Notes under the pieces: generated by a model
Told to the model about the DNA's origin: nothing
Database searches by the model: none
The model's input: only the letters and a program-made list of their open reading frames with translations
Assembly (NCBI RefSeq): GCF_002831585.1
Contig: NZ_CP025113.1
Location: 6,711,001 to 6,775,000, forward strand
DNA from: Bradyrhizobium sp. SK17
GTDB taxonomy: Bacteria; Pseudomonadota; Alphaproteobacteria; Rhizobiales; Xanthobacteraceae
Direction: 5' to 3'
Length of the DNA: 64,000 nt
Shown here: positions 42,873 through 51,752 of the stretch, one piece after another
Layout of the letters: each line of letters starts with the position of its first letter
Position numbering within the stretch: position 1 is the first letter of the stretch
Program-made: the position numbers and the translations under genes

Positions 42873-43247
42873 TCAGCGGCCCAGAATCAGCTCGATCGCG
42901 GTGCGCGCCTCGGCGATGGCAGCCCCGAGCGCGGCAAGCGGCTGGGCCGGATCGGACCCGCTGCCGAGCGCGGTTTCCAGCTGGGCGGCAGCCTCGGCGA
43001 CGCCGAAGGCGCCGATCGCGCGTGCCGACCCCTTGAGGGTATGGGCATGGGTCGCCGCCTCCGGCGGCAAGGCGGCCAGCTCACCGAGGATCCGGGCCGA
43101 CTGGGTCGAGAACATGGCCAGCACCTCTCGTTCCAGGGCCGGGTCGCCCAGCGTCATGCGCTGGAGATGGTCGACGTCGATCGGCCCGCCGCCGGGCGCG
43201 AGCGGTGGCGATTGGGTCCATTCAACCCGTTCGAGATGAAGCGGCAT
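42873..43247 (-). CDS. Stand-alone histidine phosphotransfer (Hpt) domain protein
   Basis: A 124-residue helical protein. After a 25-residue Pro-rich start the Hpt core reads DVDHLQRMTLGDPALEREVLAMFSTQSARILGELAALPPEAATHAHTLKGSARAIGAFGVAEAAAQLETAL. The phosphoacceptor His is in HTLKGSARAIGA (HxLKGS/ASxxxG). It relays phosphate between a hybrid kinase and response regulator; no kinase lies next to it. ATG 43247 is preferred over an upstream start. It is divergent from the giant GPR-like gene, 381 bp apart. Confidence 0.9.
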   Translation of the reverse strand: MPLHLERVEWTQSPPLAPGGGPIDVDHLQRMTLGDPALEREVLAMFSTQSARILGELAALPPEAATHAHTLKGSARAIGAFGVAEAAAQLETALGSGSDPAQPLAALGAAIAEARTAIELILGR

Positions 43248-43435
43248 GGCCAGTCCCTGTGGTCCCTGTCCGGCCCTTGCCGGCGGGATCGTTGGCCCAG
43301 CCAATCACGAAACTGGTTAACGGATTGTTGTCTGGATGATCGGCAAAACCGCCTGATTCTGGACAATTTCCGGACACAATCGACGCACCAGGACGGGAAT
43401 TTTGAGTGCCCATAAGACCTTATGGCGCAAAGCTG

Positions 43436-43460
43436 TTAACGATGATTAAGAAAGTATTAA
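43436..43460 (+). promoter_or_regulatory. CtrA-type binding site upstream of the GPR-like gene
   Basis: TTAA-GAAAGTA-TTAA at 43446-43460 matches the CtrA consensus TTAA-N7-TTAA exactly. A third TTAA at 43436-43439 precedes it. The site lies about 170 bp upstream of the ATG at 43629 within a 381-bp intergenic region, which otherwise shows an additional ttaac half site at 43317 and no gene. Cell-cycle control of a polar growth protein by CtrA is a reasonable inference. Confidence 0.7.
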
Positions 43461-43628
43461 TCGCAAGCATTTCATTCGCATCACTCTCCCCATAGGATGT
43501 TTGCGGATGTAGCGGACAAGCCGCCGAGGGGGGCGCTTGCGCTCCGCTTGTGGGCACCGGCTTCGAGCTTGCGCGGGGACAATCGCAGGCTCGCCGACGC
43601 GTAAATAGTGAGAGGGCTTGGACTGAAC

Positions 43629-46600
43629 ATGGCGAACACTCCCAAGAAGGTCAAAGATCCCACCGAAGTCGCGCTTTCTGCCATCCAGGAAGCCCTCAAC
43701 ATCAGCGAACAGGGCGCGGAGAATCGCAGCCCCCTCAACGACGGCGCCGCGCCGCCGAGCCTGCCGCCGGCCACACCGGATTTTTCAGCCACGTCGTTCG
43801 AGCCCCGCGCGAATGCCGATCGCGCGGTCTTCGAGCCGATTGAGGAACCGCGCAACCAGCGCCGAGCGGCCAATGACGATCGCGCCAGCATCGGCCAGAT
43901 GCTGCAGGAGGTGCAGAGGGGCCGCCCCTCCCTCAACACCTACACCCTGTTCGCGATCTGCTCCGGCGTCTGGCTGCTCGGCTGCGCCATCCTCACCGTC
44001 GCGTTCTGGCCGTCGCTGCAGTCCGCGATGGCGCAGGGCACCGGCGTGCTGGTGCTTGCCGGCCTTGCCGCGCTGTTCATCGCCCCGGTGCTGCTGTTCT
44101 TCTTCGTCTCGACCCTGGCCGCCTATGGTCAGAACATGAACAAGATCGCGCAATCGATGGCGCAGGTCGCGATGCGTTTCTCGGAGCCGGAGCATGCCGC
44201 CTCCGATTCGATGGTGACGGTCGGCCAGGCGATCCGCCGCGAGGTCGCGGCGATGGGAGACGGCGTCGAGCGCGCGATCGCGCGCGCCGGCGAACTCGAG
44301 ACCCTTGTCGCCAACGAGGTGGCGGCGCTGGAACGCGCCTATTCGGACAACGAAGTGCGCATCCGCGCGCTGCTGCAGGACATCGCCCACCAGCGCGACA
44401 ATCTGGTCGGCCAGGCCGAGCAGGTGCGCAGTGCGATCTCCGGCGTGCAGATCGACCTGCGCCACGACATCGCACTGATTTCGGACGCGATCGCCTCGCG
44501 CGTCGACGAGGTCGCCAAGAGCATCACCGGCGCGCTGGAAGAGCGCGGCCAGCACATCACGACCGCGCTGAGCCATGCCGGCGACAACATGATCCTGGCG
44601 CTCGGCGAGCGCGGCGGCGACCTGCTCGACCGCCTCGAAGAAGCCAGCGCCGAGACCACCCGCGCGGTGCTCGACGCCTCCGAGCGGCTGACCACCAGCC
44701 TCAACTTCAAGACCGGCCACGTCCATGACGAATTCGTCGATCTTGCCGATCGCGTCCATGAGATGCTGAACGAGCGCATCGACCGCATCACCGGCGAGTT
44801 CGAGCAGCGCTCGTCCGCGATCGTCGACGGCATCTCGGACCGAACCGCGGACGTGCACGACTCCCTGAAGAATTCCGCCGATTCGCTGCTGCTCGAGCTC
44901 GAGCTGCGCAGCAACGACCTGGTCGGCAAGATCGACGACGCCGGCAACCGCCTCGCCGGCCAGATCATGACCTCCGGCGACAAGGCGAGCGAAGCCCTCG
45001 ACGTCACCGTCAATTCGCTGGTCGCCAAGGTGGTGGGCCAGACCGAGACCGCGCACGACTCGCTGTCGCTGCAGATGAGCGCGTTCGACGACTTGGTGAA
45101 GAACCACGGCAGCGAGCTAGCCGAGAAATTCGCCCGCGACTCCGGCACGCTCGGCGCGCTGATCACCCGCCACATCTCGGAATTCGACCGCACGGTGAAG
45201 ACCTTCGGCGGCGACATCGTCGAACGCATGGGCCAGCGCACCCAGGATATCGCCGACAGCCTGAAGACCTATGTCGACACCTTCGACCATCGCGTCAGCA
45301 CCAACAGCGGCGCGATCACCGCTTCGCTCGACCAGCGCCTGCTGCAGTTCGAGACCACGCTCGGCAGCCGCGTCACCCATCTCGACGCCTCGTTGACCGA
45401 CAAGCTGTCGTCGTTCGACTCTTCGCTAGCCACCAAGATCGGCTCGTTCGACGGCCGCCTGCAGTCGCTGGATGAGGCGATCGACGGCCGCATGAAGACG
45501 CTCGAGGTCACCTTCGAGAGTCGCGCCAAGTCGGTCACCGACACCATCGACGGCCATCTCGGCACGCTCGCGACCCAGCTCACCGAAGGCGCCACCCAGG
45601 CGATCCACTCGATCGACTCGCGGCTTGGCCTGCTCACCACGACCCTGACCGAGGGCACCGTGCAGGCGATCGCCGCGGTCGACCACCGCATCAACGGCGT
45701 CACCGAGACCATCGACGGCCACAGCATCCGCCTGGTCGACACCATCAACGGCCACAGCACCCGTCTCGCCGACACCATCAACGGTCACAACACCCGCCTC
45801 GTCGACACCATCACGGGTCACAGCGCGAACCTGACCGACACCATCTCGGCGCGCTTCGCCAACATCCAGCAGGGCATCGAGAGCCATGTCGGCGCAATCG
45901 CAAGCGACATCGACACCCGCGTCGCGCAGTTCGAGGACCTGCTCGGCTCGCGCGTCGAGGCAGTCGCCGGCCGCATCGAGAGCAGCGGCCGTCAGGCCAG
46001 CGAGGACCTCATGTCCCGCGCCGAGCTGCTGTCGTCGAGCATCAAGTCCCATGTCGAGGACGCCGAACGCTCGCTGACCAACCTCGTGGTCAACACCAGC
46101 GAGACGATCCAGACCGGCGCGCGCACCGCGCAGCAGGCATTGCTCACCGTGTCCGCCGATGTCGGCAACCAGCTCAAGCAGAGCTCGGCCGAGGTCGAGA
46201 GCGTGCTGACCGCAGTCGGCACCAATGCGGCCAACTCGATCCTCACCAGCGCCCGCGACGCCCAGGTGTCGCTGGTCTCGGCCTCCGGCGACGTCGCCTC
46301 CCAGATCAAGTCGCTGTCGGAGGATGTCGAGCGTACCCTGCAAGCGGCCGGCAGCGCCACCGCCGCCTCCGTTCTGTCGGGTGCCCGCGACGCGCAGACC
46401 ACGCTGGTCAGCGCCTCCGCCGAGGCCGCCGGCCAAGTCAAGTCGCTGGCCGCCGACGTCGAGCAGTCGCTGTCGATGGCAGGCTCCGCCGCCGCCGAGG
46501 CGATCATGGCCGGCGCCCGCGAAGCTCAGACCACGCTGATCTCGACGTCGAGCGACGTCACCGGCCAGGTCAAGTCGCTTGCCAGCGATGTCGAGCGTTC

Positions 46601-49600
46601 GCTCTCGATGGCCGGCTCCGCCACCGCGGAAGCCGTCGTCGCCTCCGCCCGCGAGGCCCAGACCACGCTGGCCGGCGCATCGACCGAAGCCACCAATCTG
46701 ATTCGCTCGCTCGCGGCCGACATGCAGCACTCGCTCTCGACCGCCGGCACCGCGACCGCGGAATCCATCGTCGCCTCGGCCCGCGAGGCCCAGAGCACGC
46801 TGGCCGGCGCGTCGACCGACGCGACCAATCTGGTCCGGACGTTGTCGGCCGACATCGAGCGCTCGCTGTCGATGGCCGGCTCCGCCACTGCGGAAGCCGT
46901 CGTCGCCTCCGCACGCGAGGCCCAGAGCACGCTGGCCGGCGCATCCACCGAAACCATCAACCTGGTCCGGACGCTCGCGGCCGACATCCAGCACTCGCTA
47001 TCGACCGCAGGCTCCGCGACCGCAGAATCCATCATCGCCTCCGCACGCGAGGCCCAGAGCACCCTGGTCGGCGCATCCACCGAGGCCACCGACCTGGTTC
47101 GCACGCTGGCGGCCGACATGGAGCGCTCGCTGTCGATGGCCGGTTCCGCCACTGCGGAATCGATCACCGCTGGTGCTCGTGATGCCCAGAGCACGCTGGT
47201 CAATGCGTCGACTGACGCTGCCAGCAAGGTGTCGGCACTTGCCGCCGACATCCAGCGCGCGCTGACGATGGCCGGTTCCGGCACCGTCGAGTTGCTGACG
47301 GCCGGCGCCCGCGAGGCGCAGAACGCCCTCGTCACCGCGTCGACGGAGGCGGCCAACCACGTCAAGTCGCTGGCGGTCGATGTCGAGCGCACGTTGACGT
47401 CGGTCGGCACCAATACCGCGCAAACGATCGCGGGCAGCGCCCGCGACGCACAGAACTCGTTCGTGGCAACGTCGAGCGAAGCGGCGAGCCAGATGCGCGC
47501 GATCTCTGCCGAGATCGAGCGCTCGCTGACCGCGGCCAGCGCGGAGACGGCGCAAACCATCCTGGGCAGCGCCCGCGAGGCCCAGAGCTCGTTCGCGGCG
47601 ACCTCCGCCGATGCCGCCGCTCAGATCCGCACGCTGTCGACCGACGTCGAGCGCGCGCTGGGCGCGGTGACCGCCAAGACCACCGACAACATCCAGACCT
47701 CGGCACAGAACGCGCAGGCGGCCCTGATCACGATGTCCAACGAGGTCTCGACCAAGGTCAAGACGACCTCCGCCGACATCGAGCGCTCGGTGCTGTCCGC
47801 CTCCAGCGCGTTCGGCTCGGCGATGACCGGCAAGACCGACGAGATCGTCACCTATGTGCAGCAGCAGACCGAGCGCCTGTCGCAGATGGTCGACGGCCGC
47901 CGTGGCTCGCTGGTCGAGGCGCTGACCGCCAAGACCACGCAGCTTGCGACCGACATGGATCGCGCCACCGCGGATGCGCTGAAGGCGATCGAAACCCGCG
48001 GCCTCGCCTTCTCGCAGTCGATGTCGGCGCATGGCAGCGATGTCGCGCGCAACATCACTTCGGCCGGCGATCAGGCAACCGGTGCGGTGGCGAAGTCGCT
48101 CAAGGAGCTCGAGCACGCCTCGCGCGCGGCGATTGACCAGTCGCGCCAGGTCTCGATCTCGGCCGTCACCGAGATGCAGGAGACCAGCAAGATCCTGCGT
48201 ACCGATACGGTGGCGCTGTTCGAGCGGCTGCGCGAAGGCAACATCCTGCTGCAGGAGGTGTTGACCGGCGCCCACGACAACCTCAACTCGCTGGAGCGCG
48301 CGCTGGTGACCCGCGTGGCCGACTTCGTGTCCGCCATGAACGACGTCACCTCGCGCAACGGCGTGGCGACCCAGACGCTGGAAGACCAGCTCACGGTGTT
48401 CAACAGCAAGACCGGCAAGGCGCTGGAGGATCTCGGCGCGCTGTCGAGCCAGTTCGAAACCCATGGCAAGGCGCTGCTCGATGCGGCAGCCGTGGTCGAG
48501 CAGGCCAACCGCTCGACGACGGTCTCCGTCAACGACCGCAAGTCTGAGCTCGAAGCGCTGGTCACCACCATCGACCTGCGCACCACCGATCTCGACCAGC
48601 GGCTGTCACGCTTCACCGGCTTGCTCGATGAATCGCTGGCCGCGGCCGAGGAGCGCGCCCGCGACATCGCCCGCGTCGTGGCGGAAACCGCCGGCGCCGG
48701 CTCGGCTGCGATCAGCAGGCAGTTCGAGGCGGTGCGCCAGGCAGCCGAGAACGAGCGTCAGCAGACCGTCGATGCGATGAACGAGCTCTACCAGCAGAGC
48801 AACGCCGAGACCGATGCAATGTTCAAGGAATCGACGGAGAAGTTCTCCGCGATGGTCACGGCGATGAAGCAGATGGCGAGCGAGATGCACAGCGAGCTCG
48901 AGGCCACCCGCAACGAGCTGCGCCGTGGCGTGCTCGAGATGCCGCAGGAAGCCGCCGAGAACACCGCGCAGATGCGCAAGGTGATCGTCGACCAGATCGA
49001 GGCGCTGGCCGAACTGAACCGCATCGTCGCCCATCACGGCCGCGGGCTCGACGTGGTCTCGACCAACCGCGCCAGCGTCCGCCACGAGGAGCCGCTGATG
49101 GCTGCCGCCGGCGGCCGTGGCGACGTGCGGATGCGGGACGATGCGCGGCTGCGGGACGACGTGCGCGCCCGCGACAATGGCAACAGCGCCGCGACGCTGC
49201 CGCCCCCGGATCTGGGCATGCAGAACCTCGGCATGCCGGCCTCGCGCCGCACCGAAGCTCCGTCGGTCAGCCCGGCGAGCTCCGACAATGGCCAGGACGG
49301 CTGGTTGTCCGACCTGCTCAACCGCAGCGACGCGGCGCCGCCTGCCCCGCCGAGCCGCGACACGCAGCGCCCGCGTCAGCCGCAGCAGCAGGCCGTCAAC
49401 CCGCTGGAGTCGCTGTCGCTCGACATCGGCCGACTGATGGACCGCACACTCGCGGCCGAGATGTGGGATCGCTACCAGCGCGGCGAGAACAAGGCGTTCA
49501 GCAAGCGGCTCTACACGCCCGCCGGCCAGAAGGCCTTCGACGAGGTGGCCCGCAAGTACCGCGCCGATCGCGGCTTCAAGCAGACGGTCGACCGTTACAT

Positions 49601-49733
49601 CGCGGAGTTCGAGCGCCTGCTCGACGAAGTCGCCCGCGACGGCCGCGGCCAGCAGGAGATCGCTGGCCACCTGACCTCGGAGACCGGGCTGGTCTATACC
49701 CTGCTCGCGCATGCCGCGGGACGGCTGGGGTAA
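43629..49733 (+). CDS. Giant membrane-anchored coiled-coil protein, GPR (growth pole ring)-like
   Basis: A 2034-residue protein. Residues 1-100 are hydrophilic and Pro-rich; two transmembrane helices (about 104-127 and 138-164) anchor it; the rest is an almost unbroken Ala/Ser/Thr/Glu-rich helical rod up to about residue 1880, with a 95-residue Pro/Asp/Arg linker and a compact C-terminal domain (SLDIGRLMDRTLAAEMWDRYQRGENKAFSKRLYTPAGQKAFDEVARKYRAD). The rod holds 11-residue (hendecad) repeats at 693-747 and twelve 44-residue repeats at 859-1386, as in apolipoproteins. Size, layout and group match GPR of Agrobacterium tumefaciens, a ring-forming organiser of polar growth. ATG 43629 is favoured; GTG 43608 is an alternative. 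Function is by similarity of layout only. Confidence 0.85.
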   Translation: MANTPKKVKDPTEVALSAIQEALNISEQGAENRSPLNDGAAPPSLPPATPDFSATSFEPRANADRAVFEPIEEPRNQRRAANDDRASIGQMLQEVQRGRPSLNTYTLFAICSGVWLLGCAILTVAFWPSLQSAMAQGTGVLVLAGLAALFIAPVLLFFFVSTLAAYGQNMNKIAQSMAQVAMRFSEPEHAASDSMVTVGQAIRREVAAMGDGVERAIARAGELETLVANEVAALERAYSDNEVRIRALLQDIAHQRDNLVGQAEQVRSAISGVQIDLRHDIALISDAIASRVDEVAKSITGALEERGQHITTALSHAGDNMILALGERGGDLLDRLEEASAETTRAVLDASERLTTSLNFKTGHVHDEFVDLADRVHEMLNERIDRITGEFEQRSSAIVDGISDRTADVHDSLKNSADSLLLELELRSNDLVGKIDDAGNRLAGQIMTSGDKASEALDVTVNSLVAKVVGQTETAHDSLSLQMSAFDDLVKNHGSELAEKFARDSGTLGALITRHISEFDRTVKTFGGDIVERMGQRTQDIADSLKTYVDTFDHRVSTNSGAITASLDQRLLQFETTLGSRVTHLDASLTDKLSSFDSSLATKIGSFDGRLQSLDEAIDGRMKTLEVTFESRAKSVTDTIDGHLGTLATQLTEGATQAIHSIDSRLGLLTTTLTEGTVQAIAAVDHRINGVTETIDGHSIRLVDTINGHSTRLADTINGHNTRLVDTITGHSANLTDTISARFANIQQGIESHVGAIASDIDTRVAQFEDLLGSRVEAVAGRIESSGRQASEDLMSRAELLSSSIKSHVEDAERSLTNLVVNTSETIQTGARTAQQALLTVSADVGNQLKQSSAEVESVLTAVGTNAANSILTSARDAQVSLVSASGDVASQIKSLSEDVERTLQAAGSATAASVLSGARDAQTTLVSASAEAAGQVKSLAADVEQSLSMAGSAAAEAIMAGAREAQTTLISTSSDVTGQVKSLASDVERSLSMAGSATAEAVVASAREAQTTLAGASTEATNLIRSLAADMQHSLSTAGTATAESIVASAREAQSTLAGASTDATNLVRTLSADIERSLSMAGSATAEAVVASAREAQSTLAGASTETINLVRTLAADIQHSLSTAGSATAESIIASAREAQSTLVGASTEATDLVRTLAADMERSLSMAGSATAESITAGARDAQSTLVNASTDAASKVSALAADIQRALTMAGSGTVELLTAGAREAQNALVTASTEAANHVKSLAVDVERTLTSVGTNTAQTIAGSARDAQNSFVATSSEAASQMRAISAEIERSLTAASAETAQTILGSAREAQSSFAATSADAAAQIRTLSTDVERALGAVTAKTTDNIQTSAQNAQAALITMSNEVSTKVKTTSADIERSVLSASSAFGSAMTGKTDEIVTYVQQQTERLSQMVDGRRGSLVEALTAKTTQLATDMDRATADALKAIETRGLAFSQSMSAHGSDVARNITSAGDQATGAVAKSLKELEHASRAAIDQSRQVSISAVTEMQETSKILRTDTVALFERLREGNILLQEVLTGAHDNLNSLERALVTRVADFVSAMNDVTSRNGVATQTLEDQLTVFNSKTGKALEDLGALSSQFETHGKALLDAAAVVEQANRSTTVSVNDRKSELEALVTTIDLRTTDLDQRLSRFTGLLDESLAAAEERARDIARVVAETAGAGSAAISRQFEAVRQAAENERQQTVDAMNELYQQSNAETDAMFKESTEKFSAMVTAMKQMASEMHSELEATRNELRRGVLEMPQEAAENTAQMRKVIVDQIEALAELNRIVAHHGRGLDVVSTNRASVRHEEPLMAAAGGRGDVRMRDDARLRDDVRARDNGNSAATLPPPDLGMQNLGMPASRRTEAPSVSPASSDNGQDGWLSDLLNRSDAAPPAPPSRDTQRPRQPQQQAVNPLESLSLDIGRLMDRTLAAEMWDRYQRGENKAFSKRLYTPAGQKAFDEVARKYRADRGFKQTVDRYIAEFERLLDEVARDGRGQQEIAGHLTSETGLVYTLLAHAAGRLG
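45705..45869 (+). repeat. Five 33-bp tandem repeats (hendecad) in the GPR-like gene
   Basis: Five units of exactly 33 bp encode E/DT-I-N/D-G-H-S-x-R-L-x with consensus DTINGHSTRLA, residues 693-747. The last unit is diverged (DTISARFANIQ). Eleven-residue periodicity is that of right-handed or apolipoprotein-like helices and is a quarter of the 44-residue repeat further on. Confidence 0.9.
46203..47786 (+). repeat. Twelve 132-bp tandem repeats in the GPR-like gene
   Basis: Twelve units of exactly 132 bp, with no indel, encode 44 residues each (four hendecads), consensus SLSMAGSATAEAVVASAREAQ then STLAGASTEATNLVRTLAAD and a 3-residue end. Unit starts are 46203 + 132n. Units 4 to 8 are nearly identical in DNA and alternate between two subtypes (MAG...AVV in 4 and 6, TAG...SI in 5 and 7), so a 264-bp pair has been duplicated recently. 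Outer units are more diverged. Confidence 0.93.
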
Positions 49734-49760
49734 GCGGGCGAATAGCGAACTACGAATAAA

Positions 49761-49786
49761 AAACGGAGGCCTGACGGCCTCCGTTT
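49761..49786 (+). terminator. Rho-independent terminator of the GPR-like gene
   Basis: A perfect 11-bp stem (aaacggaggcc, 49761-49771, with 49776-49786) and TGAC loop, followed by tgtttt, 28 bp after the stop codon. Strong terminator. Confidence 0.9.
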
Positions 49787-49880
49787 TGTTTTGGGCCCGG
49801 GATTGAATTCGCGGACGACGCATCAGCGATAGCGCGATGACCTCACCACCGTCATTGCGAGGATCGAAGCGCCCCGGCTT

Positions 49881-49968
49881 CGTAGCCCGGATGAGCGCAG
49901 CGACATCCGGGACGCCGCTTGCCGCGGAACGACTGCCCCCGGATATCGCTACGCTCATCCGGGCTACG
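49881..49968. repeat. Palindromic intergenic repeat (gtagcccggatgagcg type)
   Basis: Arms cgtagcccggatgagcgcagc (49881-49911) and its inverse ending gctcatccgggctacg (49938-49968) with a 26-nt loop. A half copy of the cgtcattgcgagga repeat precedes it at 49852. Both kinds are dispersed elements of this group. It lies between the GPR-like gene and the convergent mla operon. Confidence 0.75.
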
Positions 49969-49997
49969 CGCGTGCATCTGGCAGCGAAACCTAGTTG

Positions 49998-50864
49998 CTA
50001 CTGCCGCCGCCGCGGCCCTGGCGCCGCGGGTGCCGGCGCGGGTTCGGGGGCGGCGTTGTTGCTGCCGCCGAAGATCACCCGGCTCGGGTTGCGGTCGAAA
50101 TTGTTCACGGCGCGGCTGATGTCGGCGAGCGTGCGGCGGCCGTCGTTGATCAGGAGATTGGTCCGCTTGTCGACATTGTCGGCGAGCTCGCGGATCGACT
50201 TCACCATCTGGTTCAGCTCGCTGCCATTGTTGCCGCCGGCGATCGCATTGAGGCCGAGCATCAGATTGTCGGCCTTGGCCATCACGCCGTCGACCTTGAC
50301 CATGACGTTGTCGATCTTCTCGGAATTGCGCGCCAGCGCCTCGGTGAAGACCTCGAGGTTCTTCAGCGAGTTCTTCACCGACTGCTGATTGTCGGCGACG
50401 ATGCGGTTGACGTTTTGCAGGGTGGCACGGATCGCCTCGGTGACGTCCTGCAAAGCATTGGGATCGGCGGTCAGGACCGGGATGCCGTCCTCGTCCAGCG
50501 GCACCGGCGGGGCGGCCTCCTCGCCGCCTTTCAGCGAGATCGCGGCGACGCCGGTGAGGCCCTGGAATTCGAGACCGACCAGGGTGTCCTTGCGGAGCGG
50601 CGCGCTGTTCTCGATCATCGCCAGCGCGACCACGCGGCGCGGGTTGTCGAGCTTGACCGAGACGACTTCCCCTATTCGGATACCGTTGAAATTGACGTTA
50701 CCGCCGTTGCGCAGGCCCGACGCCGGCCCCTCGAAGATCACCCGCAACGGGCTGCGCTGCTTGGTGGTGTGCAGGCTCTGGAACCACAGCACGAAGCCGA
50801 ACGCCGCGGCGATGACCGCCAGGGTGAAGGCTCCGATCAAGACGTAGTTCGCCCGCGTTTCCAT
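49998..50864 (-). CDS. mlaD: MlaD-type MCE-domain lipid transport protein
   Basis: A 288-residue periplasmic protein with one N-terminal membrane helix (METRANYVLIGAFTLAVIAAAFGFVLWF) and an MCE domain (about residues 38-120: PLRVIFEGPASGLRNGGNVNFNGIRIGEVVSVKLDNPRRVVALAMI, with GLEFQGLTGVAAISLKG). A helical region follows (NLEVFTEALARNSEKIDNVMVKVDG), then a Pro/Ala-rich tail. MCE hexamers form a lipid-conducting ring of the Mla system, which moves phospholipids between membranes. It is the last gene of mlaE-mlaF-mlaD, 115 bp after mlaF. Confidence 0.93.
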   Translation of the reverse strand: METRANYVLIGAFTLAVIAAAFGFVLWFQSLHTTKQRSPLRVIFEGPASGLRNGGNVNFNGIRIGEVVSVKLDNPRRVVALAMIENSAPLRKDTLVGLEFQGLTGVAAISLKGGEEAAPPVPLDEDGIPVLTADPNALQDVTEAIRATLQNVNRIVADNQQSVKNSLKNLEVFTEALARNSEKIDNVMVKVDGVMAKADNLMLGLNAIAGGNNGSELNQMVKSIRELADNVDKRTNLLINDGRRTLADISRAVNNFDRNPSRVIFGGSNNAAPEPAPAPAAPGPRRRQ

Positions 50865-50979
50865 CAATTACTCGCGTTCATACCCTTGGACCCCACGCAG
50901 CCGACCTGCGCGCGAGCCCGTCGAATTCCCCATTGCCGCATGATCTCGTCAAACCGGTGGTCTCGTCTCGGGATCATGG

Positions 50980-51750
50980 CTAAGCCACAACGGCACGGGC
51001 GCGCTTGCCGTTGAAATATTGCTGCAACCACGGATGCTGCGATGCCTTCATGTCGGCGATCGATCCTGCAGCAATGATCTTACCGTTCCCTAAAACGGCG
51101 ATCCGGTCGCACGCGGTGTAGAGGCTGTCGAGATCGTGGGTTACCATGAAAACGGTCAGCCCCAAAGTGCGCTGCAATGTGCGCACCAGCTCGTCGAAAT
51201 CGCCGGCGCCGATCGGGTCGAGGCCCGAGGTCGGCTCGTCGAGGAACACGAGCTCAGGGTCGAGCGCGAGCGCGCGCGCCAGCGCGACGCGCTTGATCAT
51301 GCCGCCCGAAAGTTCCGACGGATAGCGATCGGCGACCTCGGGCTTCAGCCCGACCATCACGAGCTTCGCCACCATGATCTCGTCGAGCAGCCGCTGCGAG
51401 ACCCGAAGATATTCGCGCGCCGGGAACTGGATGTTCTGGCGCACCGTGAGCGAGGAGAACAACGCGCCCTGCTGGAACAGGATGCCCCAACGCCGCTCGA
51501 CGGCGCGGCGCTGCGCCGAGTTGGCGGCATCGAGGTCGACGCCGAACACTTCGATGCGGCCGGAAACCTTCGGCACCAGGCCGATGATGGTGCGCGTCAG
51601 CACCGACTTGCCGGCGCCCGACGGCCCGACGAAGCCGAGGATCTCGCCGCGCTTGACGTCGAGGTTGAGGCCGTCGAGCACCCGGGTCTCGCCGAACTGC
51701 ACGGTGATGTCGCGGACCCGGATGATGGCGTCGTTGTCCTCGTCCGCCAT
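50980..51750 (-). CDS. mlaF: MlaF-type ABC transporter ATPase
   Basis: A 256-residue ATPase energising lipid transport. Motifs: Walker A GFVGPSGAGKSVLTR, Q-loop GILFQQGALFSSLTV, signature ELSGGMIKRVALARALA, Walker B ELVFLDEPTSGLDP, H-loop VFMVTHDLD. The GALFSSLTV stretch is typical of Mla/Mce ATPases. ATG 51750 begins 3 nt downstream of the mlaE stop codon (51753), so the genes are tightly packed. Works at the cytoplasmic face with MlaE. Confidence 0.95.
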   Translation of the reverse strand: MADEDNDAIIRVRDITVQFGETRVLDGLNLDVKRGEILGFVGPSGAGKSVLTRTIIGLVPKVSGRIEVFGVDLDAANSAQRRAVERRWGILFQQGALFSSLTVRQNIQFPAREYLRVSQRLLDEIMVAKLVMVGLKPEVADRYPSELSGGMIKRVALARALALDPELVFLDEPTSGLDPIGAGDFDELVRTLQRTLGLTVFMVTHDLDSLYTACDRIAVLGNGKIIAAGSIADMKASQHPWLQQYFNGKRARAVVA

Positions 51751-51752
51751 GA

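Noticed and set aside
43785..45107. Long minus-strand open frames inside the GPR-like gene (also 45426-46994, 46998-48464 and 48606-49958)
   Set aside because: They mirror the repetitive high-GC coding strand, contain Arg/Gly/Val-rich or Ser/Val-rich low-complexity sequence and have no ribosome-binding sites.
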